DNA from: Persicaria tinctoria
Lineage: Eukaryota > Streptophyta > Magnoliopsida > Caryophyllales > Polygonaceae
NCBI GenBank assembly: GCA_037127255.1
Contig: JBANSL010000017.1
Location: forward strand, 45,455,745-45,519,744
Direction: 5' to 3'
Length of the DNA stretch: 64,000 bases
Position numbers and translations under genes: made by a program. The stretch's first letter is position 1; each line of letters starts with the position of its first letter. Of this stretch, positions 12,180 through 23,430 are shown piece by piece. The notes under the pieces are model-generated. The model saw only the letters and a list, made by a program, of their open reading frames with translations. It was not told the origin of the DNA and ran no database searches.

Positions 12180-13916
12180 TGTTATGAAGGAAACTAGCTA
12201 TCAAAATAAATCAAAATAAAACAACTCCCTGTCCAAGCAAATAAAATACAAGAAACCCTCCTGTTGTAGTGGTAGGGTATTCAGGATCGTATCCACAAGG
12301 AAGCGTGTCAGCGCTCGCCTGATTAGTTCCAGAATCCTCTCGTTTCGACCAGCAGAAGTCCTTGACGTCGAGTAAAGTACTCGATGTCGACTACCTCAGT
12401 CGAGTTAACCTGTAAAACAGAACAACAGAAAATGAAGCAAACCAATGTCGAGTACAGAGTACTCGATGTCGACAAGAGTCCTCGACGTCGACCAGTATTG
12501 TCGATCTCGAGTAGTTTGCAGAATAAAAACTGTAGCTTTTCGCAAGAAAGAAAGATAGAATCAACACGAAATTTGTGGTAATTCAATAACATAAAAAACT
12601 CCTAGAACTGGGGTTCCAATGCCACAACGATAACCATATAAGAATCACACTAAAGGTATAAAAGATCATGCCTTTCATCAAATAAATGTCGTTATTAACA
12701 AGTAGAAAGATAGAGGCTTTCGCATATACCCTAATTGTTACTAAACATTTTCACATAATTAATCCAAGTTGTATTAAGATCACTTTCACTTCAATAACGC
12801 AAACAAGGATCACCTTCGACTGTCGCAGAAGAATCATGCTCATAGGGATAGAAGATGAAATTTGATTAAAAGTTGTACCTTTGTCGCATTACCTTACATG
12901 GCTACCGTCGGGCTCACCCCGACCCTAGAAGTTGGGTGACTACTCGATCCTCATCATAGAAACACACATCAATAATAAAAAGGAAAATAAATTGCATTAA
13001 ATCGGAAATAGAGAGCTTACAACCAAATATCGCCCAAAACGTCTTGCCTCGCTCTTAACTTCACTCGGCCTTCACTCTCTCTCTAACTCTATGTAACACA
13101 AGTGCTTGTGGCTTAGATTATATTATTGTTGGATGATTACTAAAATTAACCCTTAAGGCCTTATTTATAGTATTCAATCCTTGATATCCAAGGAAAGAAT
13201 AATCTATATATATCTAAAACTATCTATCTAAAGCTTAATGATAAAACTTGAAAATAAAACAAATGAATCCTTAAGGGAAATATCTAGTTGTGGATAAATC
13301 TTGATATATCTTCTCTTCAAGTTGATAGAATTCCTCTTGCCTTAGCTTGCAAGTAATCTCACACTCAGATCTTCACTCGATTTTGACTCGGAATGGCACC
13401 ATGGGGTACTCGATATCGATTAGAGTAGTCGACGTCGAGGACTCTTCTTCTCCTCGTACTGTGTTCGAGCTCGGGTAGAATTCGGACTCTCGATGGGTAC
13501 TCGACGTCGAGGAAAGTCCTCGACGTCGAGTAGATTTGTGCTCCTCGAGTGATCTGCTACTCGACTGGTGGATTTCAACCAGGTGTCCTCGACATTGACC
13601 ATATTGGTCGACGTCGACTAGTGTTGTTGAGTGCCTCCTTTCTTTTTTTTCTAGTTAACGTGCACTGGCTCAGCTGCTACTCGACATCTGGTTTGATGTA
13701 GTCAACCTCGAGCTCTCTCATGGTTTTCTTCTTTCTCCGAATTGTTGTAAAATGCCTCGATTTATGCGAAATTAAACAAAAACTAGTGTAGACTCCATAA
13801 TTTGGAAAATAAGCATAAACTACATAGATTATGTATAATTCTAACCCGATGATATGAAATGCATGCAGAAATCAATATAAAAGTTAGTGTAAAGCATGCA
13901 ATTTAGGCTTACAACA
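12180..13916 (-). repeat. LTR (3' LTR in minus-strand orientation), 1,737 bp
   Basis: Starts tgttatgaagg and ends ttacaaca. From base 12,222 it aligns with 17,340-19,033 over its whole length (1,695 against 1,694 bases) with scattered substitutions. It contains many TCGAYRTCGA-type palindromes (see findings). The protein-like frames across it are accidental. Confidence 0.88.
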
Positions 13917-16060
13917 AACACCCCACAATTAAGCTTGCTTGTCCTCAAGCAATACTTTTAATGGTCATACAGGGGAAGAATTCAAACTCTTAACATCTCA
14001 GATACATTGTCATTTGTCCCTGCAATCAATTACCATCTTCGAAAGGGTATTAATATCACAAATCCACGCCTATGAATAAAAGAAATTTCGTGCACAAAAG
14101 GACGGTTATGCAAAAACAGTTCATACGTGACAAAACATTAATAATCAAGAAGACTTTATTTAAGCTCATGGTGAAGAAAAGGTAAAAGGTAAAGGGGTGG
14201 GCTATTTTCGGGCAATGTGGTGCGAAATCCGGGGAGAACTCTTCCAACTTGCTTTCTTGCTTTGATGCACTTTCTCCCTTTATAATTTCCACATCACTCA
14301 TCCTTTCATAATTCACTCTTTGCTTTTTTCACTTATATTTCTTTTACCTCTCTAATCTCAGCACTGCCTTCTCGCGAGTCGCAAACATGGGTGTCATGAG
14401 TGGCCCCGGATACTTAGTGCTTCGGACTCCTCACCTTGGTGTCCCATCCTGCGGAACTATTATCTTAATGCAAGCAGGGTCGATCTACCTTTATCTCCTG
14501 AGGTGACCGGATTTTCTTTCTCTCATTAAATTTTCCATAAACTTTGAATCATTCTCCTGCCAAACTCCAATAATGATAATAATAACAACACAAACACCAT
14601 ATAATATCTCCAAAAGTAACTTCCATTCTCAACATAATCCTTGGATAAGGAAACAAGGTAAAGAATGGGCAATATTTAGATCATGTGGAGCAAATATGAA
14701 ATAAGGCTCATAATATGGCTTTTGTGATACATAAGCATAGGTATGGCTAGGGACATAAACAATGAGCATTATATGGAAAATATAAAGTCTCCCATCCTCT
14801 TATCATGCATATGTCAAAAGCAACATCAAATTTTACCTCCTTTCATGGTTTTCATAAAAATATGCAATTCATTGTGACTTCCCTTTACTAGGCAATTTCA
14901 TGTTATATCTCTAATGAATCTAATTTTTTATCTTCGAGTTCTATTAAAGCTTCCATGACACTAATCCAAAAACAATTATGGGGTGTGGTGGGATGAACAC
15001 GTCATTAGATTTCCACCTCGCTAAAGAAATAGCCCATACTAACAAACTAACTAGTAAACTAGTATTGCGGATAAGTAAGGAGTCGAACCCACGGAGAAAC
15101 AAGTATTTCTATGCAATGTGTATTTATCAATTTGCAAGAGAAGAAAAGATGTGAATGTAAATAAGAAATAAGGGATATATTCGCAACAATGATTGGTTTA
15201 CTCAATCCTTGACTCATTTCCCAATTATTCAATCCTTATTCCGATTTTGGTGTATAGTGATTGACATTTCTCGCGAAGATGACAATCCATAATTATCAGC
15301 AGAAAAGTCGCCCAAACTGTCATTACCCTACACAATCAAGACTATCCTCGCGGAATCTCCCAATTATGCTTGCTACAAATAGGTCTAATTACTCTCGCGA
15401 ATCAATTGAAACCCTAGCATGATACAATTCTACAAAGACGCGAATCAAAGTAAAACTAACAACATAAATACGCACAAGGACAATGAAATAAACATGGGAA
15501 TAATATAGAAATCAAGTCTCACGAACCAACCAAGTCTTGAATTGAAGACAAAACCACGAGAAGCCTAGGTATTCATGACGTACCTTGGATCTCTCAACCT
15601 CAAATCCTCTAAAGCGTTCTTAATCTATGGTGTGAATGATTTAGATCATCAAAACCTACTGAGAAATATGTCTACTATAGGTCAAAGGTGTCGTCCAAAA
15701 AACCCTAGGAAAGATAGATAAAAAGTTCTCATAAAGATAGACTGGGTCGCGTATCACAAATCCGGATCTGAGAGGACGGCGGGTGTCGTGGATTTGGCGG
15801 CAGGCGCCGCCTATAAAGTGCTGACAGCTTTGACAAACTGAACTTGTAACGCACTTGCTGGAGTCATCCTTTATTCCAAGCACTACGATTCTCGTGAAGA
15901 CGTCAGAACCTAATTACAACTTCTCAGAAACTTAAAGATGGGATTTCTCCATGTTTTCCATTTCCGCTCTTGTTCCTTAGCTCTTCTTTTGTCCATTCGC
16001 TCCATGATTTCTCCACCTTTCGAGTCCGAATCATAAGACCTACAAATAAACACTAAAAAC
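13917..16060 (-). other. Non-coding interior of the LTR element
   Basis: No gag or pol similarity in any frame. Near 15,070-15,110 is a ggagtcgaacccacggagaa motif followed by a tgattggtttactcaatcc block. Diverged versions of both occur in the same order at 35,420-35,600, showing a related family there. Confidence 0.55.
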
Positions 16061-16816
16061 TAGGGGTGGGCATGGGACGGGACGGGACGGGATTAGGGTA
16101 ATCCCGCGTCCCGTCCCGCGTATTTTTTACGGGACGGGATCGGGATGGGATTGCTTTATTTTTTTTCAAATCCCACCGAGTCTTATCCCTCGCGGGACGG
16201 GACGGGATCGGGACGGCACGGGATTTGTCCCTCATAAAAAAGATTAAAAAAATAATCTAATTAACTAAAAATATAGCAAGTAACAAATTATAAATTAAAG
16301 CCTTACAAAATACAGTAGCAACTAGAAAATTAAAGTTTTACATCTCAAAATAGTGAAATACATGCATGCAGTAGCATAAATGTTAATGTATCATAAATAC
16401 AGTAGCATAAATTTAATAATGTTAATCTCAAAATAATCCAATTAACTAAATACAGTAACATAACGTACAGTAAGTTTTTACTAAAATTCTTATTTCTTTT
16501 ATGTTTTTAATCTTTTATTATTATTTGAATTTTAGGTTTAAATAAATGTTAATGTATAATATAAATAATTCTTATATATTGTTATTAATTTTAATTATAT
16601 ATATAAATATATATATAATTAAATATATATATGCGGGACGGGACGGGATTTGCGGGATGCAAACTCTCCGTCCCGCGTCCCGTCCCTCGTATTTTTTGCG
16701 GGACGGGATTGATCTTTTTTTTTTCTAAATCCCACCGGGATCGGGACGGGATCGGGACGGGATGCAGGACGGGATGCGGGACGGGACGGGATTTGCGGGA
16801 TTTGTGCCCACCCCTA
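16061..16816. mobile_element. hAT-like non-autonomous element with GGGACGGGAT arrays
   Basis: Perfect 12-bp terminal inverted repeats, taggggtgggca (16,061) and tgcccaccccta (to 16,816). They are flanked by a perfect 8-bp target duplication, CTAAAAAC (16,053-16,060 and 16,817-16,824). Both subterminal regions are arrays of gggacgggat and its complement around an AT-rich core. No transposase. The 8-bp duplication and TAGGGGTG-type ends point to the hAT superfamily. The same family recurs at 39,752-40,384 and as a fragment near 25,060. Confidence 0.9.
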
Positions 16817-17339
16817 CTAAAAACCGTAGATTCTGAACTTCAAATACCAAATGATCAAGAATATGAATAAGCTTATTAAGCATGCAATATGAATACTTAA
16901 TACACCTAAGACTACCTATAAATGACCATATAAAATATGCATTATCAGGGTGATGTTTATGAACTTTGGAAAACACTTGTAAGCATTTAGATTAATAATA
17001 ATTCCATAGATACCATGTGTAAACAATTTGGGAAATAAGCACAAATAATGTCAAATATACATAAAGTAAGCCTTTCTCCCACCCCATACTTAAACGTTAT
17101 AGTGTCCTCACTGTATATAAAAATCAAGAGTAAAGAAAGAGACTCACCAGACAGTTGTGTAAAACGTCGGAATCGAGTGCTGAAGTTGCTACAGAAATGG
17201 TCAATCTCGAGGAGAGTAGTCGACGTCGACTAGAGTACTCGATATCGAGTACAATTGAAGCCTCGGGGTGATCCTTCCACGACCACATGCTCTTTTGCTC
17301 GTCATGGTGGTCGACGTCGAGTAGACTACTCGACGTCTC

Positions 17340-19033
17340 CAACTCCCTGTCCAAGCAAATAAAATACAAGAAACCCTCTCGTTATAGTGGTAGGGTATTC
17401 AAGATCGTATCCACGAGGTAGCGTGTCAGCGCTCGCCTGATTACTTCCAAAATCCTCTCGTTTCGACCAGCAGAAGTCCTCAACGTCGAGTAAAGAACTC
17501 GATATCGACTACCTCAGTCAAGTTAACCTGTAAATATGAACAACAGAAAATGAAGCAAAGAAATGTTGAGTACAGAGTACTAGATGTCGACAAGAGTCCT
17601 CGACGTCGACCAGTATTGTCGATCTCGAGTAGTATGCAAAATAAAAACCGTAGCTTTTTGCAAGAAAGAAAGACATAATTAACACGAAATTTATGGGAAT
17701 TCAATAATTCAAAAAGCTTCTAGAATCGGGATTTCAATCCCACAAAGATAACCATATAAGAATCATGCTAAAGGTATAAAAGATCATGTCTTTCATCAAA
17801 TAACTCCCTTTATTAACAAGTAGGAAGATAAAGGCTTTTGCATAAACCCTAATTGTTACTAACCCTTTTCACATAATTAATCCAAGTTATATTAAGATCA
17901 CTTTCGCTTCAATAACACAAACAAGGATCACCTTCGACTGTCGCAGAAGAATCATGCTCATAGGGATAGAAGATGAAATTTCATTAAAAGTTGTACCTTT
18001 GTCGCATTACCTTACATGGCTATCGTCGGGCTCACCCTGACCCTAGAAATTGGGTGACTACTCGCTCTTCATCACAGAAACACACATCAATAATAAAAGG
18101 AAACTAAATTGCATTAAATCGGAAATAGAGAGCTTACAACCAAATATCGCCGAAAACGTCTCGCCTCGCTCTTAACTCCATTCGGCCTTCACTCTCTCTC
18201 TAACTCTATGTAACACAATTGCTTGTTGCTTGGATTGGATTATTGTTGGATGATTCCTAAAATCAACCCCTAAGGCCTTATTTATAGTATTCAATCCTCT
18301 CTATCCAAGGAAAGAATAATCTATCTATATCTAAAACTATCTATCTAAAGATTAATGATAAAACTTGGAAATAAAACAAATGAATCCTTAAGAGAAATAT
18401 CTAATTGTGGATAAATCTTGATATATCTTCTCTTCAAGTTGATAGAATTCCTCATTCCTTAGCTTGCAAGTAATCACACACTCGGATCTTCACTCGATTT
18501 CGACTCGGAATGGCGCCAGGGAGTACTCGACATCGACCAGAGTAGTCGACGTCGAGGACTCTTCTTCTCCTCGAACTGTGCTCGAGCTCGGGTAGAATTC
18601 GGACTCTCGATGGGTACTCCACATCAAGTAAAGTCCTCGACGTCGAGTAGATTTGTGCTCCTCGAGTGATATGTTGCTCGACTAGTGGATTTCGACCCGG
18701 TGTACTCGATATCGACCAGAGTGGTTGACGTTGACTAGTGTTATCGAGTGCCTCCTTTCTTGTTTTCTGTTTTACGTGCTTTGGCTCAGCTACTACTCAA
18801 CCTCTGTTTTGATATAGTCGACCTCGAGCTCTCTCATGGTTTTCTTCTTTCTCCGAATTACTGTAAAATGCCTCGATTTCTGCAAAATTAAACAGAAACT
18901 AGTGTAGACTCCATAATTTGGAAAATAAGCATAAACTACATAGATTCTGTATAAATCTAACCCGATGATATGAAATGCATGCAGAAATCGATCTAAAAGT
19001 TAGTGTAAAACATGGCAGTTTAGGCTCACAACA
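17340..19033 (-). repeat. LTR (5' LTR in minus-strand orientation), first 42 bases missing
   Basis: Aligns with 12,222-13,916 and ends ctcacaaca next to the CTTTA duplication. The stretch tgttatgaag...aaaataaaa found at the outer end of the other LTR is absent. Instead an array of TCGA palindromes abuts (17,200-17,337). Confidence 0.85.
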
Positions 19034-19164
19034 CTTTAGTCATTCAGAGCCTCGGCATTGGGTAAATATGAGATTGTTCCTCCAAGCTTTCTTCTATATA
19101 AACGAGTTGCTCCTTCAATGTTGCAAACAAGCAAGCAAATTACTCAAACCATCCAGCCAACAAA

Positions 19165-20416
19165 ATGGATCCAAATGGAAACCCACTCCCAAATCCTTTC
19201 GATCTTTCTCAAAGATTCATTCAAACCTAGCTTCACAAGATCCAAACTACCCAAACCATGTTTCTCAACACCCTCTTTCATATCAGTACGCAAACTTTCC
19301 TTTCATACCTCCTTATCACATGCATCCAACTGCTCAACACATTCCACACATTTACCGTGATCCGAATGTGAATGTCAACCCAATGTCTCCTCATATTACT
19401 CGATCAGCATTTGGTACACATGCAAGCATGGACGAAAAAGGTGACGATGAAGATGTCGATGAGGTAGTTGTTGGTGAAGATGTCGAGGATGTTGCTGGTG
19501 GTGAAAATGTGGAGGAGATTGTTGCTGATGTAGATTTGGAGGAGATTGCTGTTGTCAATGACGAAGGAACAAAAAGATGGTGGACTGAAGGGGATGACGA
19601 GTTGCTCTTCGGCAGATGGCTTAACACAAGCAAAGATGCTATCCAAGGAACCAACCAATCAAGCAACACATTTTGGTCTAGGGTTGCAGCGTCTTTCAGA
19701 AGGTAAATGCAATTGTTTCTAAATTTGTAGCAGCTTATGCAACAACCTCGCAGGGAAGAACAAGTGTTCAATCAGAGGATGACATATTGGCTCATGCTCC
19801 TATGTTGTACAGAGAGTCAAGTAACTCAAAAGCGAAGTTCAGTCTCGAGCATGTATGGCGCATGCTTCGGAATGAACCAAAGTGGAAGTGTTCCCTTCAA
19901 CCGTCAGCAACTGTAGGAGGGAGTAGCTCTAAGAGAACAAAGGTCAATCAAGCCGGAGCATACACTTCCGGCTCTAACGCTAAAACTTCGCCTAGTGAAG
20001 GTGGGACTCCAGATAGTTTATTTGCTCGTCCTCTCGGAAGGGCGAGTTCCAAGAGAGCGGGTAAGAGGCCAAGTACTATGTTAAATGAGCCAACCACAAA
20101 CCCGAATCTTGTAGAGTTCTACGACCTTAAGAGGAAGGAGTTGGAGTTGAGGCAAATGGAAATGGAAATGGAAATGGAAATGAGAAGAGAATATTTCCGG
20201 CTATATGGTGAAAGTGAAGCAAGGAAGAAAATGGATGCTGAGAGGAAGAAACTGGAAGCGGAAACCAAGGCATTGAAGGTTAGTGAAAAGGCAAAACATG
20301 TGGACTATAAGTTTAACGTTCTAACGAACTTGCAAAGCAGGATAGGTTTGTTGTCATTGGACGAAGAACAGATGATGAAGAAGCTGATCAAGGAGTTGAA
20401 GGATGATCACCAGTAA
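19165..20416 (+). pseudogene. PIF/Harbinger ORF1 (Myb/SANT-like DNA-binding partner), broken
   Basis: PIF elements need this second protein to help the transposase bind and enter the nucleus. A TATA-like tatataaac lies at about 19,094, and the likely start is ATG 19,165 (MDPNGNPLPNPFDLSQ). A frameshift near 19,220 moves the reading to the frame that carries the Asp/Glu-rich linker and the SANT/Myb-like segment WWTEGDDELLFGRWLNTSK ... FWSRVAASF. At about 19,700 some coding sequence is missing and the frame changes again. The C-terminal part then continues (KVNAIVSKFVAAYATTSQGR, later FSLEHVWRMLRNEPKW, the NAM-associated type domain) to the stop at 20,416. A Met/Glu-repeat coiled coil (about 20,150-20,300) follows. 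Two lesions make it non-functional. It is divergent to the transposase. Confidence 0.8.
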
Positions 20417-21095
20417 GAGACGAAGAAGTTAATGTCCGTGTGTAATGTTCATTTGTAGTGTTTAAGTGTATAGTTATGTGTATGTGTAATTTCATGTTTA
20501 AGGTGTAATTTCATGTGTGTTGTCATGTTCCGGGTGTAGTGGGTATTGTTATTTAATGTTTAAATTTATGTATTTTTATGGTGTAAGTTTATGTTGATTT
20601 AAGTTAATGTTGTTTGTGTGACTATAAATCTTTAACATATGGTAAACTTAGCGGAAAAAAAATGCTTCCAAACATATGCAAAATGGGTGTCATTGGGTAG
20701 AGCGAAAAATAAATCGTATTCAAAAATATATTTTTTAAAAATAAATTATTTATTTTACGAATAAATTGGGGTTTTAATTTAATTAAAACCCCCTGCCATG
20801 TGTCTCACTACCATTGGCTAAAAAAAAATTAAATCGGATGATGCGCATCACCTAGCAGCACCTCCAACAAAATTTTCACCCGGATCAAAAGCCTTTTTCT
20901 CCTCCATCTCATGATTTTGCTGAGCTGGCCTCCCCAAATGATTCGCCCGGATCGCCATTTCACATGGCCTAAGGGAGGGATGCTATGCTGATGTGGCGGA
21001 GAGAGATGAATAAAAAAATAGTATTTTTAGTATCTTAAATAGTAACTGATAAACATGGCCTTAGGAAGCAATCTACTAGTCTTGATTCTAGAGTC
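20417..21095. other. 3' flank of PIF ORF1 and right end of the transposon
   Basis: AT-rich trailer of the Myb-like gene (several tgtaatttcatgt repeats at 20,480-20,520), the candidate right terminus at 20,969, and an alternative one near 21,050. No additional gene. Confidence 0.5.
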
Positions 21096-21098
21096 TAA

Positions 21099-22100
21099 GA
21101 GCATGAGCAACCATGGGTTTTAGCAACCTTAAGGTTGCTAAAAGGTAAGCCCATGGTTGTGGCCTTTACCTTAAGGTAAGAGGTGGGAAGGGATTACCTT
21201 GGTAGAAAGAGGTAACCTCTTCCCTTTTCTAATTTTCTTTTTCTTTTTTTTTTATAATAAAGTAGGTTGATATATTTTACATTTAGATTTATTAGTTGTA
21301 ATAGGATTTAAAATGAAATAAAAATATATTTATATTTCATTATTTTTTAAAATAAAATATCTCATTGGTTTAATTTTGTTTTTTTCTATAATTTGAGCCC
21401 AATTTTATCCTATATATAACCCAATCTTGATCAATTGCAGTTGCACCTATTTTCTTAACCATGGATCACAATAATCTAAATACTCCACTCATTCCAAATA
21501 TGTCTTTTGATCCAAATCTTCTCAAAAATCCTCAATTACAAGTGATGTTGCAAATGTTTAACAATTCTTCAACACCCGAATATCCAAATTATACCCCACA
21601 TAATCCTACCAATGTGTACAATCCTCTTTTTTTTTTCCAAACCAACAACATTTTGAGCATTCTTCGGGTGTTCAAGGGAGTGCCACTCGAAGTCCAACCG
21701 AAGATCCCTGGCAAGTCCATGTACAAGAGAACGAAGAAGTTGTTGTTCACAATAAAATATGTTTTTAACCTTTTTTTATTTTAATCTAGATGTAATAAAA
21801 TATATTTATATTAACTACTTGCTATTTTTATTTATTTATAACATTATAAATAAAAATAATTCACAATAATATATGATGATACACATATAATAAAGGAAAA
21901 GATATAATGGAAAAGAAAAAGTGAAAATAAATTTGAAAAGAGGTAAAAGAGGTTTTCCATGGTTGTAGAGGAAAACTTCTAGAAAGAGTTAGAAAAAGTG
22001 AAAATTATTTTAAACAAAAACATAAATGAGTTGTAAAATTGTGATAGGAAGATGGAGAAAAAAAAAGATAAAAGAGGTTTCCCCATGGTTGCGGATGGTC
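21099..22100 (+). mobile_element. Tourist-like (PIF/Harbinger) non-autonomous element
   Basis: Left end gagcatgagcaaccatggg and right end (reverse complement) gaccatccgcaaccatggg match at 16 of 19 bases. Both are flanked by TAA (21,096-21,098 and 22,101-22,103), the PIF/Harbinger duplication. The ends resemble those of the large PIF element at 9,951. Inside, 21,461-21,784 encodes MDHNNLNTPLIPNMSFDPNL, similar in style to the start of PIF ORF1 proteins, and a tatatataac TATA-like box lies at about 21,412. The transposase is absent, so this is probably a deletion derivative of a related PIF transposon. Confidence 0.78.
21461..21784 (+). pseudogene. Truncated PIF ORF1-like open frame, 107 residues
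   Basis: Begins MDHNNLNTPLIPN, Asn/Pro-rich like the N-termini of PIF Myb-like proteins, but has no SANT domain. After about residue 60 the frame seems shifted: the alternative frame reads NNFEHSSGVQGSATRSPTED, which fits ORF1-like composition better. Probably the remnant of ORF1 left by internal deletion of the Tourist-like element that carries it. Confidence 0.45.
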
Positions 22101-22199
22101 TAAGACCCATAAATTAGGAGTTGCCCTGTTTTGGCCCAAAACCAATGTTAAATCATTTTTTGTAACTTCATTGCATACTTCCAAATACAAACCTCTTAC

Positions 22200-22837
22200 T
22201 AGACCTGAGCAAATATGGGCTAACCCGTCCGGCCCGCCCAACCCGCCCTGTAAAATATGCGGGCTTGGGTAAGGCAATTGGCCTAAGCTGGCCAATAGGC
22301 CCGGCCCGGTTTGCCCATAGGGTCGGGCTTGGGCTAAGGGTTAAGCCCAAGCGGGCCAGTAGGCCCAACCCGCCTATATATATTACTTATATTTTTTATT
22401 TGTATTAAAATACTACGTAGTATATATATATATTGATTATATAATATCTAAACTTTTACATCTATTACTTTATAAATACTAATAGTATTTACATCACATA
22501 TAAATTAAGGAATACAATAGTACTAAATAAATTATTTTCAAGATTTTTTCGTTGAAATGATCTACATAAAAATTGTAGTATGTAATTTCACATTTGTGTA
22601 ACTTGTATACCTTTGTTTTGTATAAAATTTTAATCTTTTGAGACACTTAGCACATTTATGTAGTTTGAGATCAAATACAAAAATAATAAAATACAAATAA
22701 TATTTTATGAAATTATAGGTGGGCGGGCTTTGGCAAGAGAGTTGGTCCAATAACCAGACCTAGCCCAAACCCAACCCGATAAAATGGATCAATATATTCT
22801 CATAGGTCCGGTCCAAACCCGCCCATGTTCAGGTCTA
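22200..22837. mobile_element. hAT-like non-autonomous element with CCCGCC/GGGC-rich ends
   Basis: Left end tagacctgagcaaatatggg and right end cccatgttcaggtcta are inverted repeats. The start tagacctg is shared with the element at 59,714. Subterminal regions are full of cccaacccg / cgggcttggg words around an AT-rich core. I could not find a convincing 8-bp duplication, so the boundaries are slightly uncertain. Confidence 0.62.
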
Positions 22838-23398
22838 CGGCTCTATCCACCGTGAAACTAGAATGTGAAACTAATTCTAGTCTTCTACCAATTACATAAG
22901 CTTCCACAAAGGTTTTTTGACTAATTTGAAACTTTCCATTCACACCAAAAAATTAACAATTTTAGAATGATCCATCTATCATCACAAGGCTTTATCAGAT
23001 GCTCCAGCCACACATATACATCTCTCACATCCCTTTCTACAAACTCCTTTTTTTTTTTTTTAATACACATAAAAACTTGCTTGGATTGGTGGCTAGCTAT
23101 CATATATAGCGCTTCTTGTTCTCTCTATGATACATCTCATCTCATAATTCAGCTTACAAACAACGCTGTCTTATCCCTTCCACACATCCAAGTTTTTAAT
23201 CTCTTCATTTAAACCCCACCACTTTCAATCAACTCTCTTTGTTACCCACATAAAAAAAAAAAAAAAAGCCCACATAAAGTAAGCACTCAAATCCCTGTCA
23301 AAAGCCACTTATAGTAAGCCATTTCATTTCAACCTTACTTCTGTAGCAATAGTCCACCTTCCTTTTTTTTCTTTTTCGGTTCGGCTATATGCACCCCA

Positions 23399-23430
23399 AA
23401 TCATGCACGTCCTTAAAGACGTGCATGATT
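23399..23430. repeat. Perfect 13-bp inverted repeat with ACGT cores
   Basis: Arms aatcatgcacgtc (23,399-23,411) and gacgtgcatgatt (23,418-23,430) flank a 6-base loop. Each arm contains the RY-like CATGCA word fused to an ACGT core, a combination known from plant cis-elements, but no gene is adjacent. Confidence 0.7.

Larger units (their letters stand above)
12180..19033 (-). mobile_element. Non-coding LTR retroelement (LARD-like), Tat/Athila-flavoured, minus strand
   Basis: The two direct repeats (12,180-13,916 and 17,340-19,033) end in ...acaaca and are flanked by an exact 5-bp duplication, CTTTA (12,175-12,179 and 19,034-19,038). The element landed in a copy of the 50-bp PIF repeat. The interior (13,917-17,339) has no gag or pol. 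Next to the left LTR the minus strand reads cttgaggacaagcaagc then gtggggtgtt, the kind of sequence that precedes the polypurine tract in Tat/Athila-like Gypsy elements, which gives the minus-strand orientation. The right LTR lacks the 42 bases present at the start of the left one, exactly where the primer-binding site should adjoin, so the priming region seems deleted. Confidence 0.82.
9951..20969. mobile_element. PIF/Harbinger transposon, defective, with a nested LTR element
   Basis: The left end gaccatgtgcaaccgag (9,951) is preceded by TAA. The best right end, reverse-complemented from 20,969, is ggccatgtgaaatggcg, followed by TAA (20,970-20,972). About 21 of the first 31 bases match, including a shared cgaatca. 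PIF/Harbinger elements duplicate a TWA trinucleotide, consistent with TAA on both sides. A second possible right end (aaacatggcc then TTA near 21,050) cannot be excluded. Inside are the two expected genes, the DDE transposase (minus) and the Myb/SANT-like partner (plus), both mutated. A 6.85-kb LTR element occupies 12,180-19,033; without it the transposon is about 4.2 kb. Confidence 0.75.

Noticed and set aside
12323..12592. Serine/arginine-rich frames in the LARD LTR
   Set aside because: They result from repeated TCGA words and are present in both LTRs with different lengths.
18975..19164. N-terminal extension of the Myb-like frame into the LTR
   Set aside because: Those codons belong to the LTR element; the ATG at 19,165 after the TATA box is the natural start.
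20960..21060. Second candidate right end of the PIF element near 21,050
   Set aside because: Its flanking trinucleotide is TTA, not the TAA seen on the left, so the end at 20,969 is preferred; not fully excluded.
22005..22368. Pro/Gly/Ala-rich frames at 22.0-22.4 kb
   Set aside because: They lie in the G/C-word array of the hAT-like element and are not proteins.
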